This document shows, piece by piece, positions 28,926 through 38,463 of a stretch of 64,000 bases of DNA. The DNA lies in NCBI GenBank assembly GCA_963786305.1, contig CAWAYL010000021.1:1-64000 (forward strand), read 5' to 3'. Under the pieces are notes generated by a model. That model made no database searches. It had not been told where the DNA came from and saw only the letters and a program-made list of their open reading frames with translations. Numbering within the stretch: the stretch's first letter is position 1; each line of letters begins with the position of its first letter. The position numbers were made by a program, and so were the translations under genes. This DNA comes from CAKZLS01 sp963786305. Its GTDB lineage: Bacteria > Pseudomonadota > Alphaproteobacteria > Rhodospirillales > Defluviicoccaceae.

Positions 28926-31154
28926 TCAGCTGGTTGCATCAAAGCGGTCGAGGGTCATCACCTTGGACCAGGCGTCGACGAAGTCGCGCACGAACATCTC
29001 TTGCGCATTGGCGGCCGCGTAGGCTTCCGCGACGGCGCGGAGCTCGGAGTTCGACCCGAAAATCAGGTCGACGGGGGTGGCCGTCCACTTCACTTCGCCC
29101 GTCGCGCGATCACGGCCCTCGTAGACCCCGTCGGTCTCCGGCGACTTTGTCCACTGCGTCGACATGTCGAGCAGGTTGACGAAGAAATCGTTGCTCAACG
29201 TTCCGGGCTCGTCGGTGAAGACACCGTGCGCCGAACCGCCGGTGTTGGCATCAAGGGCCCGCATGCCGCCCACCAGAACGGTCATTTCGGGAACGCTCAG
29301 CGTCAACAGGTCCGCCCGATCCACCAGCATGTCCGCCGGCGATCTCTGGTTGCCCTCACCGAAGTAATTGCGAAAACCGTCGGCGGTGGGCTCCAACACG
29401 GCGAACGCCTCCACGTCGGTCTGCTCGGCCGACGCGTCCGTGCGTCCCGGCGTAAAGGGAACCTCCACGGGATGCCCGGCCTTCTTCGCGGCCTGCTCGA
29501 CGGCCGCGGATCCGCCGAGAACGATCAGATCGGCGAGTGAGACCTTCTTGCCGCCCGATTGCGCGTCGTTGAACGCCTTTTGGACACCCTCCAGTCGGTT
29601 CAGTACTTTTGCCAGTTCGTCCGGATTGTTGACATCCCAGTTGTTCTGCGGTGCGAGGCGAATTCGTGCCCCGTTGGCGCCACCGCGCATGTCGGTGCCG
29701 CGGAAGGTGGAGGCCGACGCCCAGGCGGTGCGGATCAGTTCGGGCGCGGTCAGTTCCGACGCCAGGATCTCGGTTTTCAGCTTGGCGATGTCATCGGCGT
29801 CGATCAGCGCATGATCCACCGCCGGGACGGGATCTTGCCAAAGTTGCTGCTCTTGGGGAACCTCCGCGCCGAGGTAACGCGCGCGCGGGCCCATGTCGCG
29901 GTGGGTCAGTTTGAACCAGGCCTTGGCGAAGGCGCGTTCGAGCTCTTCCGGGTTCTCCTGAAAGCGCTTGGCGATCGTGCGGTAGCTCGGATCCATCTTG
30001 AGCGACAGATCGGTGGTGAACATGATGGGCGCATGGCGCTTCGACGGATCGTGCGCGTCCGGAACCACATCCGACGCCACTCCGTCCTTGGGAATCCACT
30101 GCACGCCGCCGGCGGGGCTTGTTGTCTGCACCCACTCGAAGCCAAACAGGTTGTCCAGATACTGCGTGCTCCAGGCAGTGGGGCTCGCGGACCATGCTCC
30201 TTCGAGCGTGCTGGTTATGGTGTCGGCGCCCTTGCCGGTGCCGCACTTGTTCCGCCAGCCCAAGCCTTGCTCCTCGATGCCGGCGGCGGCGGGCTCGGGA
30301 CCGACGCAATCGGCCGGATCATGGGCCCCATGGGCCTTGCCGAAGGTGTGCCCGCCGGCGATGAGGGCAACGGTCTCCTCATCGTTCATCGCCATGCGGC
30401 CGAAGGTCTCTCGGATATCCACGGCGGCCGCGAGCGGATCCGGGTTGCCGTTCGGCCCTTCGGGATTGACGTAAATCAGGCCCATCTGAACGGCGGCAAG
30501 GGGCTTTGCCAGGTTCCGGTCGCCGCTGTAGCGCTTATCGGCGAGCATTTCGGTTTCGGGCCCCCAGTACACCAAGTCCGGCTCCCAGTCGTCTTCGCGC
30601 CCACCGGCGTAGCCGTAGGTCTCGAAGCCCATGGACTCCAACGCGACATTGCCCGTCAGCACCATCAGGTCGGCCCAGGAAAGCGCGCGACCGTATTTCT
30701 GCTTGACCGGCCAGAGCAACCGCCGCGCCTTGTCCAGGTTGGCGTTGTCGGGCCAGCTGTTGAGCGGATCGAAGCGCTGTTGACCGCCGCCCGCGCCGCC
30801 GCGGCCGTCGGCCACGCGGTACGTACCCGCGCTGTGCCAGGCCATCCGAATGATGAAGGGTCCGTAGTGACCGTAATCCGCCGGCCACCAGTCCTGCGAT
30901 GTCGTAAGCACCGTTTCGATGTCCTGCTTTACGGCATTCAGGTCCAGACTGTTGAAGGCCTCGGCATAATTGAAATCTTCGCCCAATGGATCGGACTCGG
31001 CGTCTTGCTGGCGAAGAGGCTGGAGGTCCAGTTGTTCGGGCCACCAGAACTGGCTCGGCTTCGGCTCGCGCTCGGCCGAAGCGTAGCCAACTGGCATGAG
31101 CAAACACAGTGCGGCCGCCAATATGGATATTCTGGGCGTCGCTTGTCTTGGCAT
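28926..31154 (-). CDS. katG: Catalase-peroxidase with export signal
   Basis: Haem enzyme that removes hydrogen peroxide, 742 residues, two homologous halves. The active half has distal Arg103, Trp106 and His107 in IIRMAWHSAGTYR, the Tyr of the Met-Tyr-Trp adduct in LIYVNPEGPNGNPDP, its Met in FGRMAMNDEETVALI and the proximal His in GGHTFGKAHGA. Most KatG are cytoplasmic, but here residues 1-27 form a Sec-type signal (SILAAALCLLMPVGYASA), as in the periplasmic KatP/KatG2 group, so a periplasmic location is predicted. The C-terminal half (about 430-742) is complete. Confidence 0.95.
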   Translation of the reverse strand: MPRQATPRISILAAALCLLMPVGYASAEREPKPSQFWWPEQLDLQPLRQQDAESDPLGEDFNYAEAFNSLDLNAVKQDIETVLTTSQDWWPADYGHYGPFIIRMAWHSAGTYRVADGRGGAGGGQQRFDPLNSWPDNANLDKARRLLWPVKQKYGRALSWADLMVLTGNVALESMGFETYGYAGGREDDWEPDLVYWGPETEMLADKRYSGDRNLAKPLAAVQMGLIYVNPEGPNGNPDPLAAAVDIRETFGRMAMNDEETVALIAGGHTFGKAHGAHDPADCVGPEPAAAGIEEQGLGWRNKCGTGKGADTITSTLEGAWSASPTAWSTQYLDNLFGFEWVQTTSPAGGVQWIPKDGVASDVVPDAHDPSKRHAPIMFTTDLSLKMDPSYRTIAKRFQENPEELERAFAKAWFKLTHRDMGPRARYLGAEVPQEQQLWQDPVPAVDHALIDADDIAKLKTEILASELTAPELIRTAWASASTFRGTDMRGGANGARIRLAPQNNWDVNNPDELAKVLNRLEGVQKAFNDAQSGGKKVSLADLIVLGGSAAVEQAAKKAGHPVEVPFTPGRTDASAEQTDVEAFAVLEPTADGFRNYFGEGNQRSPADMLVDRADLLTLSVPEMTVLVGGMRALDANTGGSAHGVFTDEPGTLSNDFFVNLLDMSTQWTKSPETDGVYEGRDRATGEVKWTATPVDLIFGSNSELRAVAEAYAAANAQEMFVRDFVDAWSKVMTLDRFDATS

Positions 31155-31764
31155 TAAGGTCCATCCTTTCGGTTAGAGGTGGATAAAAGTCGTCGTGCGC
31201 ATGGCAACATCGACACAGTCAAACCTGACGCTCCCCAAGCCGGTTATCGCCGCCCGCCATGGCGACGACGCACCCGCGAAAGTTGAAACTCGCGGCAAAA
31301 AGTCACGGCCCCTGAAAAGTGTCCGGTCACGGCAAACTTTGGAATGATTCTAATGTAGATGATCGGAGAACCACGATCTTATTGCAAGTGAAAAATCGCC
31401 GAAGAATTCGAAAAATATTTTCAGAAGCCACCTCTTTGACGCGCGCTCCGAATTCGCTCGAGCGGGCGGCCGACAGAAGCGATGTCCTTATCCTCGCGCC
31501 GCGCCGGCTCCGCCGTCTGCCGCGAGCGGGCGAGGGTTAATGCAACCGAAACTGGCAAAACTGTCTCACCCGCTTGATAGAGAGGCTTGAAACCGGTAAC
31601 TCTCTAGCCGCTCCGCACCGTCAGGCGTGAGCGCGTCATTGGCCTGAGCGTCGCCGGCTAAGTCGACACATGGCCGCCATCACCGCGGGCATGGCGCATG
31701 GCGAGCGCTTGCTTGGCGTTTTGGCGGGGACGATCTCCACCGACGCGCGGAGCCAGGAGCAAGC
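31155..31764. other. 610-bp divergent intergenic region katG / proV
   Basis: No convincing gene; the longest open frames have poor codon pattern and no recognisable product. It must contain the leftward katG and rightward proV promoters. AT-rich patches around 31345-31420 are the best promoter candidates. I could not identify a specific OxyR, Fur or osmotic element. Confidence 0.5.
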
Positions 31765-32979
31765 ATGGACAATACCAGGCCTCATATCGTGGTCAAAAAT
31801 CTCTTCAAGGTGTTCGGGCCGCAGGCTGACGAAGCGATCGCCCTCGCCGAGAAGGGGCTTGACAAGGATGCGATTTTTCGACGGACCGGCAGTGTCGTTG
31901 CCGTCAACAACGTCTCGATGGAGGTCCGCGAGCGCGAAATTTTCGTGGTCATGGGGCTGTCCGGCTCCGGAAAATCGACACTCGTGCGGTGCTTCAACCG
32001 GCTGTTCGAGCCGACACGCGGCCACATCGAAATTGACGGTGAGAACATTCTCGATGCCGATAAAGAGCGGTTGCGCGAGCTTCGGCTTCATAAATTGACG
32101 ATGGTTTTTCAGCATTTCGCGCTACTGCCGCACCGGACCGTCGCGGAAAACGTCGAATACGGGCTCAAGATCCGCGGTATCGATCAACGAGAGCGGCGGC
32201 TGAAGGCTCTCGAAGCCCTCGAAGTGGTGGGGCTCGACGCCTGGGCCGACGTTCTTCCACAAGATCTATCGGGAGGCATGCAGCAGCGCGTCGGTCTCGC
32301 CCGGGCGCTTGCCGTCGATCCCGAGATCATGCTGATGGATGAGCCCTTCAGCGCCCTCGACCCCCTGATACGACGAGAGATGCAGGACGAATTGGCGCGC
32401 ATCCAGGAGCGCTACCGAACCACCATCATCTTCATTACCCACGACCTGAACGAAGCGCTGAAGCTTGGGGACCATGTCGCGATCATGAAGAACGGCCGTT
32501 TCGTTCAGGTTGGCAAACCGGAGGAGATCGTCGCGGCTCCGGCCGATGCCTATGTCTCCGCCTTTACCCAGGATGTCGACCGGGGCCGTATCCTGACCGT
32601 CGGATCGCTGGCGGGGGATCTCGCGGTCCTTTCCGCGGATTCGGACAGCGTCGACGTGGCCAGAAGGCGCCTGCGGAGCGAGCAATGCGATGGCCTCTAT
32701 GCCGTCGACGAGAACGGAAAGGCGGTCGGCGTGGTGCTTGCGCGCGATTTGGTGGGCCAGCAAGGAAGCGAACCTATCCGTCCCATCCTCCGCTCCGACT
32801 TTCCCGAGGCACGGCCGGAAGAGGCCCTGTACGAAGTTTACGAGCGCTGCGGCATGGGCCTGCCCCTCGCCATCGTGAACGACGACGGCCGACTGACCGG
32901 CGTCGTTTCCCCTCAAGAGATTTTGGTGAACCTGCAAGCATCGGAAAACCAAGCCGCGGCAAACAGCGACGACCCTTGA
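31765..32979 (+). CDS. proV: Glycine betaine/proline ABC importer ATPase
   Basis: ATPase of an osmoprotectant importer, 404 residues. It has GLSGSGKST, the signature LSGGMQQRVGLARALA and Walker B IMLMDEPFSALDPLIRREMQ, the last extension being typical for ProV/OpuAA. The C-terminal quarter (about 280-395) holds a CBS pair, which in OpuA senses ionic strength. First gene of proVWX; proW follows after 81 bp, which contain part of a dispersed repeat. Confidence 0.94.
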   Translation: MDNTRPHIVVKNLFKVFGPQADEAIALAEKGLDKDAIFRRTGSVVAVNNVSMEVREREIFVVMGLSGSGKSTLVRCFNRLFEPTRGHIEIDGENILDADKERLRELRLHKLTMVFQHFALLPHRTVAENVEYGLKIRGIDQRERRLKALEALEVVGLDAWADVLPQDLSGGMQQRVGLARALAVDPEIMLMDEPFSALDPLIRREMQDELARIQERYRTTIIFITHDLNEALKLGDHVAIMKNGRFVQVGKPEEIVAAPADAYVSAFTQDVDRGRILTVGSLAGDLAVLSADSDSVDVARRRLRSEQCDGLYAVDENGKAVGVVLARDLVGQQGSEPIRPILRSDFPEARPEEALYEVYERCGMGLPLAIVNDDGRLTGVVSPQEILVNLQASENQAAANSDDP

Positions 32980-33033
32980 GCACGGCGCGATCAGATCCAA
33001 TTGCACGGATATTGCTCTCGAGCACGGTGCGAA
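32977..33033 (+). repeat. Partial copy of the dispersed repeat between proV and proW
   Basis: CACGGATATTGCTC (33004-33017) matches the right arm of the hairpin at 35339-35382 apart from its first bases. On both sides lies a direct repeat: TGAGCACGGCGCGATCAG from about 32977 and CGAGCACGGTGCGAATAG from about 33019. The unit overlaps the proV stop. Confidence 0.5.
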
Positions 33034-33060
33034 TAGTCGAAAAAGGATAGGAAGGATGTC

Positions 33061-34080
33061 ATGGCGGATCCTGTCACCGGTAACGAACCCAATGGCCTCG
33101 CACAATTTTTCTCGAACCTGCCGGAGTCGTTAAGCCCCTCGTTCTATACCAAGCTTCCGGTGGACGACTGGGTGGAATGGATCGTCAAGGACTGGCTCGT
33201 TCCTAATTTCCGCCCTGCGTTCAGGGCCATTCAATGGCCCGTGGATCAGGTCCTGCTCGGGCTCGACAGCGTTCTGCAGTCAATTCCATTCGTCGTGCTG
33301 CTCGTCGGCGCCGTGCTCGTCGCCTGGCGATTTGCCGGCCGCGGGGTGGCCATTTTCACCGCGCTGGCACTCGTCACCATCGACCTTATCGGCGTCTGGT
33401 CGGAGACCATGACCACACTCGCCATGATCCTAACGGCGGTGTTCTTCTGCGCCGTCGTCGGTATTCCCGTCGGGATAGCAGCGGCCCGAAGCGATACGTT
33501 CGCGGCCGTGATCCGGCCGATGCTCGACATCATGCAGACCATCCCTTCCTTCGTATACCTGGTGCCCATCGTCATGCTTTTTGGCGTCGGAATGGTTCCG
33601 GGGGTCATCGCCACCATCATTTTCGCGCTGCCGCCGATCATTCGGCTCACCAACCTCGGGATTCGCCAGGTCCGCGAAGAAATGGTCGAGGCCGGCATCG
33701 CCTTTGGCTCGACACCGCGCCAGGTGCTGATGGAAATTCAAATTCCGCTGGCTCTGAAGACGATCATGGCCGGTCTCAACCAAACGCTGATGTTGGCGCT
33801 GTCGATGACGGTCATCGCCGCGCTCATTGGCGCTGGAGGCCTGGGACTCACCGTCTATACCGGTCTCGGCCGCCTCGATGTGGGCCGCGCGTTCCTCGGC
33901 GGTTTCGCCATCGTTCTCATCGCCATCATCCTCGACCGTGTCACCCAGGCGTTGGGAGCGCCCGCCGGTCAGCCATCCTGGGCAATTCTAGGGACATTCC
34001 GGAAGCTTTTCGGCGGCGGCCGCGCCTCGGGCAAGGAACTGGCCAATTCACCTCCCGACGCGGCGCGGCACGAACAATAA
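33061..34080 (+). CDS. proW: Glycine betaine/proline ABC importer permease
   Basis: Inner-membrane permease of 339 residues with about six to seven helices. An N-terminal cytoplasmic/periplasmic stretch (1-60) with PVDDWVEWIVKDWL is followed by the permease domain. The EAA loop is near VREEMVEAGIAFGSTPRQVL. IPLALKTIMAGLNQTLMLAL and the helix after it are typical for ProW. GAAGGATGTC supplies the ribosome site. It carries betaine or related compounds with ProX as receptor. Confidence 0.94.
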   Translation: MADPVTGNEPNGLAQFFSNLPESLSPSFYTKLPVDDWVEWIVKDWLVPNFRPAFRAIQWPVDQVLLGLDSVLQSIPFVVLLVGAVLVAWRFAGRGVAIFTALALVTIDLIGVWSETMTTLAMILTAVFFCAVVGIPVGIAAARSDTFAAVIRPMLDIMQTIPSFVYLVPIVMLFGVGMVPGVIATIIFALPPIIRLTNLGIRQVREEMVEAGIAFGSTPRQVLMEIQIPLALKTIMAGLNQTLMLALSMTVIAALIGAGGLGLTVYTGLGRLDVGRAFLGGFAIVLIAIILDRVTQALGAPAGQPSWAILGTFRKLFGGGRASGKELANSPPDAARHEQ

Positions 34081-34234
34081 GCGCCCGAGAGAAGCGGGCC
34101 GATGCGGCCGTAAGCATGAAACCGCCGTGTGCCTTGGCGGTGCGCAATTTTACGCGGCCGGAGGCACCCTTCCATCAACGGCCGTGTTGTTGTACCTTGA
34201 ATTACGCGAATAAAAAAGATGAGGGAGAACCAAT

Positions 34235-35288
34235 ATGACGAAATGGCGTTTCATGAGGGGCATCAGTCTTTCCTTGGGGGTCATCGCCGTCGTCGGATTG
34301 CACTCGGCGTTCCGTCCCGCGATGGCCGCGGAACAACCGGGCGAGGGCAAATCGGTGAAGATGGCCCGTGCGACCTGGGACACCGGCTGGTTTCAGGCGG
34401 GAAATCTATGCCCACCTCCTCGAGGAACTCGGCTATGCGGTGAGCGAGCCCGTGACCCTGGATAACCCGCCATTCTATCAGGCGGTCGGACAAGGCGACG
34501 TGGATCTCTGGGTGAACGGCTGGTTCCCATTACATAATACCTACAAAGAGACCTTCGAGCCGGGCGCCACAATCGTCGGTTATGTCGCCGAAGGAGGGGC
34601 GTTGCAGGGCTATCTCGTGGATAAGAAGACGGCCGAAGCGCACGACATCACCAACCTCGAAGACTTCAAAAAGCCCGAGATCAGGGCGCTCTTCGACGCC
34701 AATGGCGACGGCAAGGCCGATCTGGTGGCTTGCCCGCCCGGCTGGGGATGCGAAAAGGTCATCGCCCATCAACTCGATGCCTATGAGCTTCGCGAAGACG
34801 TTGCGCCGATCAAGGCCGCGTATTCCGCTTCCATGGCCGACGCGATCGGCCGCTACCAACAGGGCGAGCCGATCTTCTTCTTCACCTGGACACCCAATTG
34901 GACCGTCGGGGTGCTGAAGCCGGGTACGGACGTCGTTTGGATCGAGACGCCCTTCCCGTCCCTGCCCGATGACCAGAAGGAGTTGGAGGACAAGACAACC
35001 ATCGCCGGGGTCGAGGGGTGCGTCAAGGATCCCTGCGCGATGGGATGGCCGGCCAACGATATCCGTCCGGTGGCCAACGTCGAATTCCTGGAGGAAAATC
35101 CCGCGGTGAAGGCGCTTCTCGAGGTCGCCTCGATACCCATCGAGGATATTTTTGCCCAGAACGCGGAGATGAACGCCGGCGCCGACAGCGCCGAAGATCT
35201 GCGAAAACAGGCGGAAACATGGATCGCCGATCACCGCTCTATGGCGGACGGTTGGCTCGATCAGGCGCGCGCGGCCGTCCAGAAGTAG
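34235..35288 (+). CDS. proX: Glycine betaine/proline-binding protein (one frameshift)
   Basis: Periplasmic receptor of the importer. The N-terminal part (from ATG 34235, ribosome site GAGGGAG) has a signal peptide (SLSLGVIAVVGLHSA...AMAA) and reads MARATWDTGWFQA. The rest, in another frame to 35288, reads EIYAHLLEELGYAVSEPV and has the OpuAC fold with WVNGWFPLHNTYKE, which contributes ligand-binding Trp residues. The frames join if one G of the GGG at 34399-34401 is removed: ..WFQA-EIYAHLL. The restored protein has about 350 residues. The broken frame is either an assembly error or a recent loss. Confidence 0.85.
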
Positions 35289-35338
35289 GCCAACTCAACC
35301 AAAGGGCCGCGCCGACAGATGTGTGAAAGTCGGTAGTG

Positions 35339-35395
35339 GAGCAATATCCGTTCAAGGGAAATAACCCGAACGGATATTGCTCTGATTTTTCGCGG
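35339..35395 (+). terminator. 15-bp hairpin (dispersed repeat) after proX
   Basis: GAGCAATATCCGTTC (35339-35353) and its perfect complement GAACGGATATTGCTC (35368-35382) flank a 14-base loop; TGATTTTT follows. It could end the proVWX message. The same arm sequence occurs near 5760 and 33004, so it is also the best-preserved member of a dispersed repeat family. Confidence 0.65.
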
Positions 35396-35478
35396 ACGGC
35401 CGCAGTCGGCGATCCACCCTTCCGGTTGACTTTTCGCTCCCACCCCACTTGACACTGTCCCGCGGTTTCCTTAAGTCA

Positions 35479-35505
35479 TTAGCACTCACTCGGGGAGAGT
35501 GCTAA
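35479..35505 (+). promoter_or_regulatory. CIRCE operator of groESL
   Basis: TTAGCACTC at 35479-35487, nine bases, then GAGTGCTAA at 35497-35505: the exact 9-9-9 CIRCE palindrome bound by the HrcA repressor. It lies 51 bp before the groES start. Heat-shock control by HrcA is established for this element; the hrcA gene is not in the window. Confidence 0.95.
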
Positions 35506-35556
35506 CACCCCGGGTTCGTGAATTACTTGATTTTTAATATTATGGAGGGTTCGCAA

Positions 35557-35850
35557 ATGAAGTTCAGGCCGCTGCACGATCGCGTGCTTGTAAGGCGCGT
35601 CGAGCAGGAAGAGAAAACAACGGGCGGTATCATCATTCCCGAAACGGCGAAAGAAAAGCCGCAGGAAGGCGAAATCGTCGCGGCCGGACCGGGCGCGCGC
35701 AAGGACGACGGGGCCGTTCAGCCTCTCGACGTCAAGGCCGGCGACCGGGTGCTGTTCGGCAAGTGGTCCGGAAGCGAGGTCAAGGTCGACGGCGAAGAGC
35801 TGCTCATCATGAAAGAGTCCGATCTTCTCGGCGTCATCGAGGCCGCCTAA
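35557..35850 (+). CDS. groES: Co-chaperonin GroES
   Basis: A 97-residue co-chaperonin from ATG 35557, which follows TATGGAGGGTTCGCAA. KFRPLHDRVLVRRVE opens the protein and the mobile loop is around EEKTTGGIIIPETA. It caps the GroEL ring. First gene of the CIRCE-controlled operon; groEL starts 37 bp later. Confidence 0.97.
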   Translation: MKFRPLHDRVLVRRVEQEEKTTGGIIIPETAKEKPQEGEIVAAGPGARKDDGAVQPLDVKAGDRVLFGKWSGSEVKVDGEELLIMKESDLLGVIEAA

Positions 35851-35887
35851 CAACCCGAGACCGATTTAATACGGAGAGCGAAGTAAA

Positions 35888-37562
<1,675 letters not shown>

Positions 37563-37601
37563 TCTAGGTCATAAAACCGACCACCCGAGTTTCCGACGAT
37601 C

Positions 37602-37636
37602 AGGGCCGCGGTTTCGACTGCGGCCCTTTTCTTTGT
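37602..37636 (+). terminator. Intrinsic terminator of groESL
   Basis: AGGGCCGC (37602-37609) pairs with GCGGCCCT (37620-37627) across a 10-base loop and is followed by TTTTCTTT. It lies 40 bp after the groEL stop and is a standard Rho-independent terminator. Confidence 0.85.
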
Positions 37637-37710
37637 TCCGTTGCAGCCCCGCTGACGCCTCGATGACGCCCCGAGGGCACGCCGTGCTCGTCACGGCGCC
37701 GAGGCGCCGT

Positions 37711-38124
37711 CTACGGCAGAGTGGCGAACCGGGCCCGCGCGCCCCGCTCGATGGCGGCGGCGACCAGCGTGTCGAGGTTCAATCGGTCGCGCAGCATCTC
37801 CAAAAGCCGCAATTCTTCCTGATGGACGCTGCCGTCGGCGGCGGCGATGTCGCAGGCCAGGGCATAGGCGGTTTCGCGCAGACGCGCCGGCAGACCGTCG
37901 ACAATCAACGCGAACGCTTTCTCCAGGCCATCGTCGTCATCGACGATCTCGGCGCAGGCGGCGGCGCTCGCCGGCAGCAGATCGATGTTGTAGTCCTTGA
38001 ACACCGGCAGTCCCTGGATGATCTCGCCGATCATCCGCAGTTCGGGATCGGTCATGTCGCGATCGGCGGCCGACACCAGCACCATGGTGTAGATGAGCGC
38101 GGCGTGATGGCTAATGGTGGGCAT
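37711..38124 (-). CDS. TerB-like protein
   Basis: A 137-residue, mostly helical protein with a TerB fold: acidic metal-binding patches occur at AADRDMTDPELRMIGEII and ADGSVHQEELRLLEML, the two typical repeats. No signal peptide or membrane segment. TerB-family proteins occur with stress and tellurite-related systems, but single-gene members like this have no known role. It converges with groEL. A palindrome lies 43 bp upstream of its start. Confidence 0.75.
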   Translation of the reverse strand: MPTISHHAALIYTMVLVSAADRDMTDPELRMIGEIIQGLPVFKDYNIDLLPASAAACAEIVDDDDGLEKAFALIVDGLPARLRETAYALACDIAAADGSVHQEELRLLEMLRDRLNLDTLVAAAIERGARARFATLP

Positions 38125-38166
38125 GTTGCTTCCCCTTTTTTCATTACGGTTTTCTTAACATTTCTG

Positions 38167-38186
38167 TGCAATTTTATGAAATTGCA
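38167..38186 (-). promoter_or_regulatory. Perfect palindrome upstream of the TerB-like gene
   Basis: TGCAATTT-TATG-AAATTGCA, 8-bp arms around four bases, located 43 bp before the TerB-like start in an AT-rich region. It has the size and shape of a repressor operator. No regulator can be named. Confidence 0.4.
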
Positions 38187-38310
38187 TGAACTCGAGCGGC
38201 CGACACCAAACCGTCACAATAAACGTATATATACAATGCCAAGGTTTGTCTCGGACAGATGTTGATGTTTTCGGGATTGGCCGCAAACAAATAGAAAGAA
38301 GTACTTGATC

Positions 38311-38391
38311 ATGTCCAGTCGACTTGCACTCCTCAAATTGGTCCGCCCCGGCGGCCGCCCCGTGGTCGTTCGCACCATCCGCCGCGGCTGA
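38311..38391 (+). CDS. Possible 26-residue basic peptide
   Basis: An ATG at 38311 opens 26 codons ending TGA at 38391. The peptide is basic and Val/Arg-rich, ending VVVRTIRRG; it has no acidic residue. A weak purine stretch (AGAAAGAAG) lies about 10 bp upstream. It faces the end of pepP. It could be a leader peptide or a short regulatory protein, or chance; only comparison with relatives would tell. Confidence 0.25.
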   Translation: MSSRLALLKLVRPGGRPVVVRTIRRG

Positions 38392-38463
38392 TTCGAACGG
38401 TTGGCGCGATCTCCTTCGAATGGGATTGTCCGCTCGGATCGACTTGCTCTCAGCCTCTATGGA

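Larger units (their letters stand above)
38125..38463. other. Intergenic region TerB-like gene / pepP
   Basis: AT-rich at the left, GC-rich at the right. It contains the palindrome at 38167-38186 and a possible 26-codon reading frame at 38311-38391. No other feature is visible. Confidence 0.5.

Noticed and set aside
31340..31370. Fur/Irr-like box before katG
   Set aside because: The short ATGATTCTAATG stretch is too weak a match to name a regulator.
31319..31540. Possible 73-residue gene between katG and proV
   Set aside because: No ribosome site, unnatural composition, no recognisable product.
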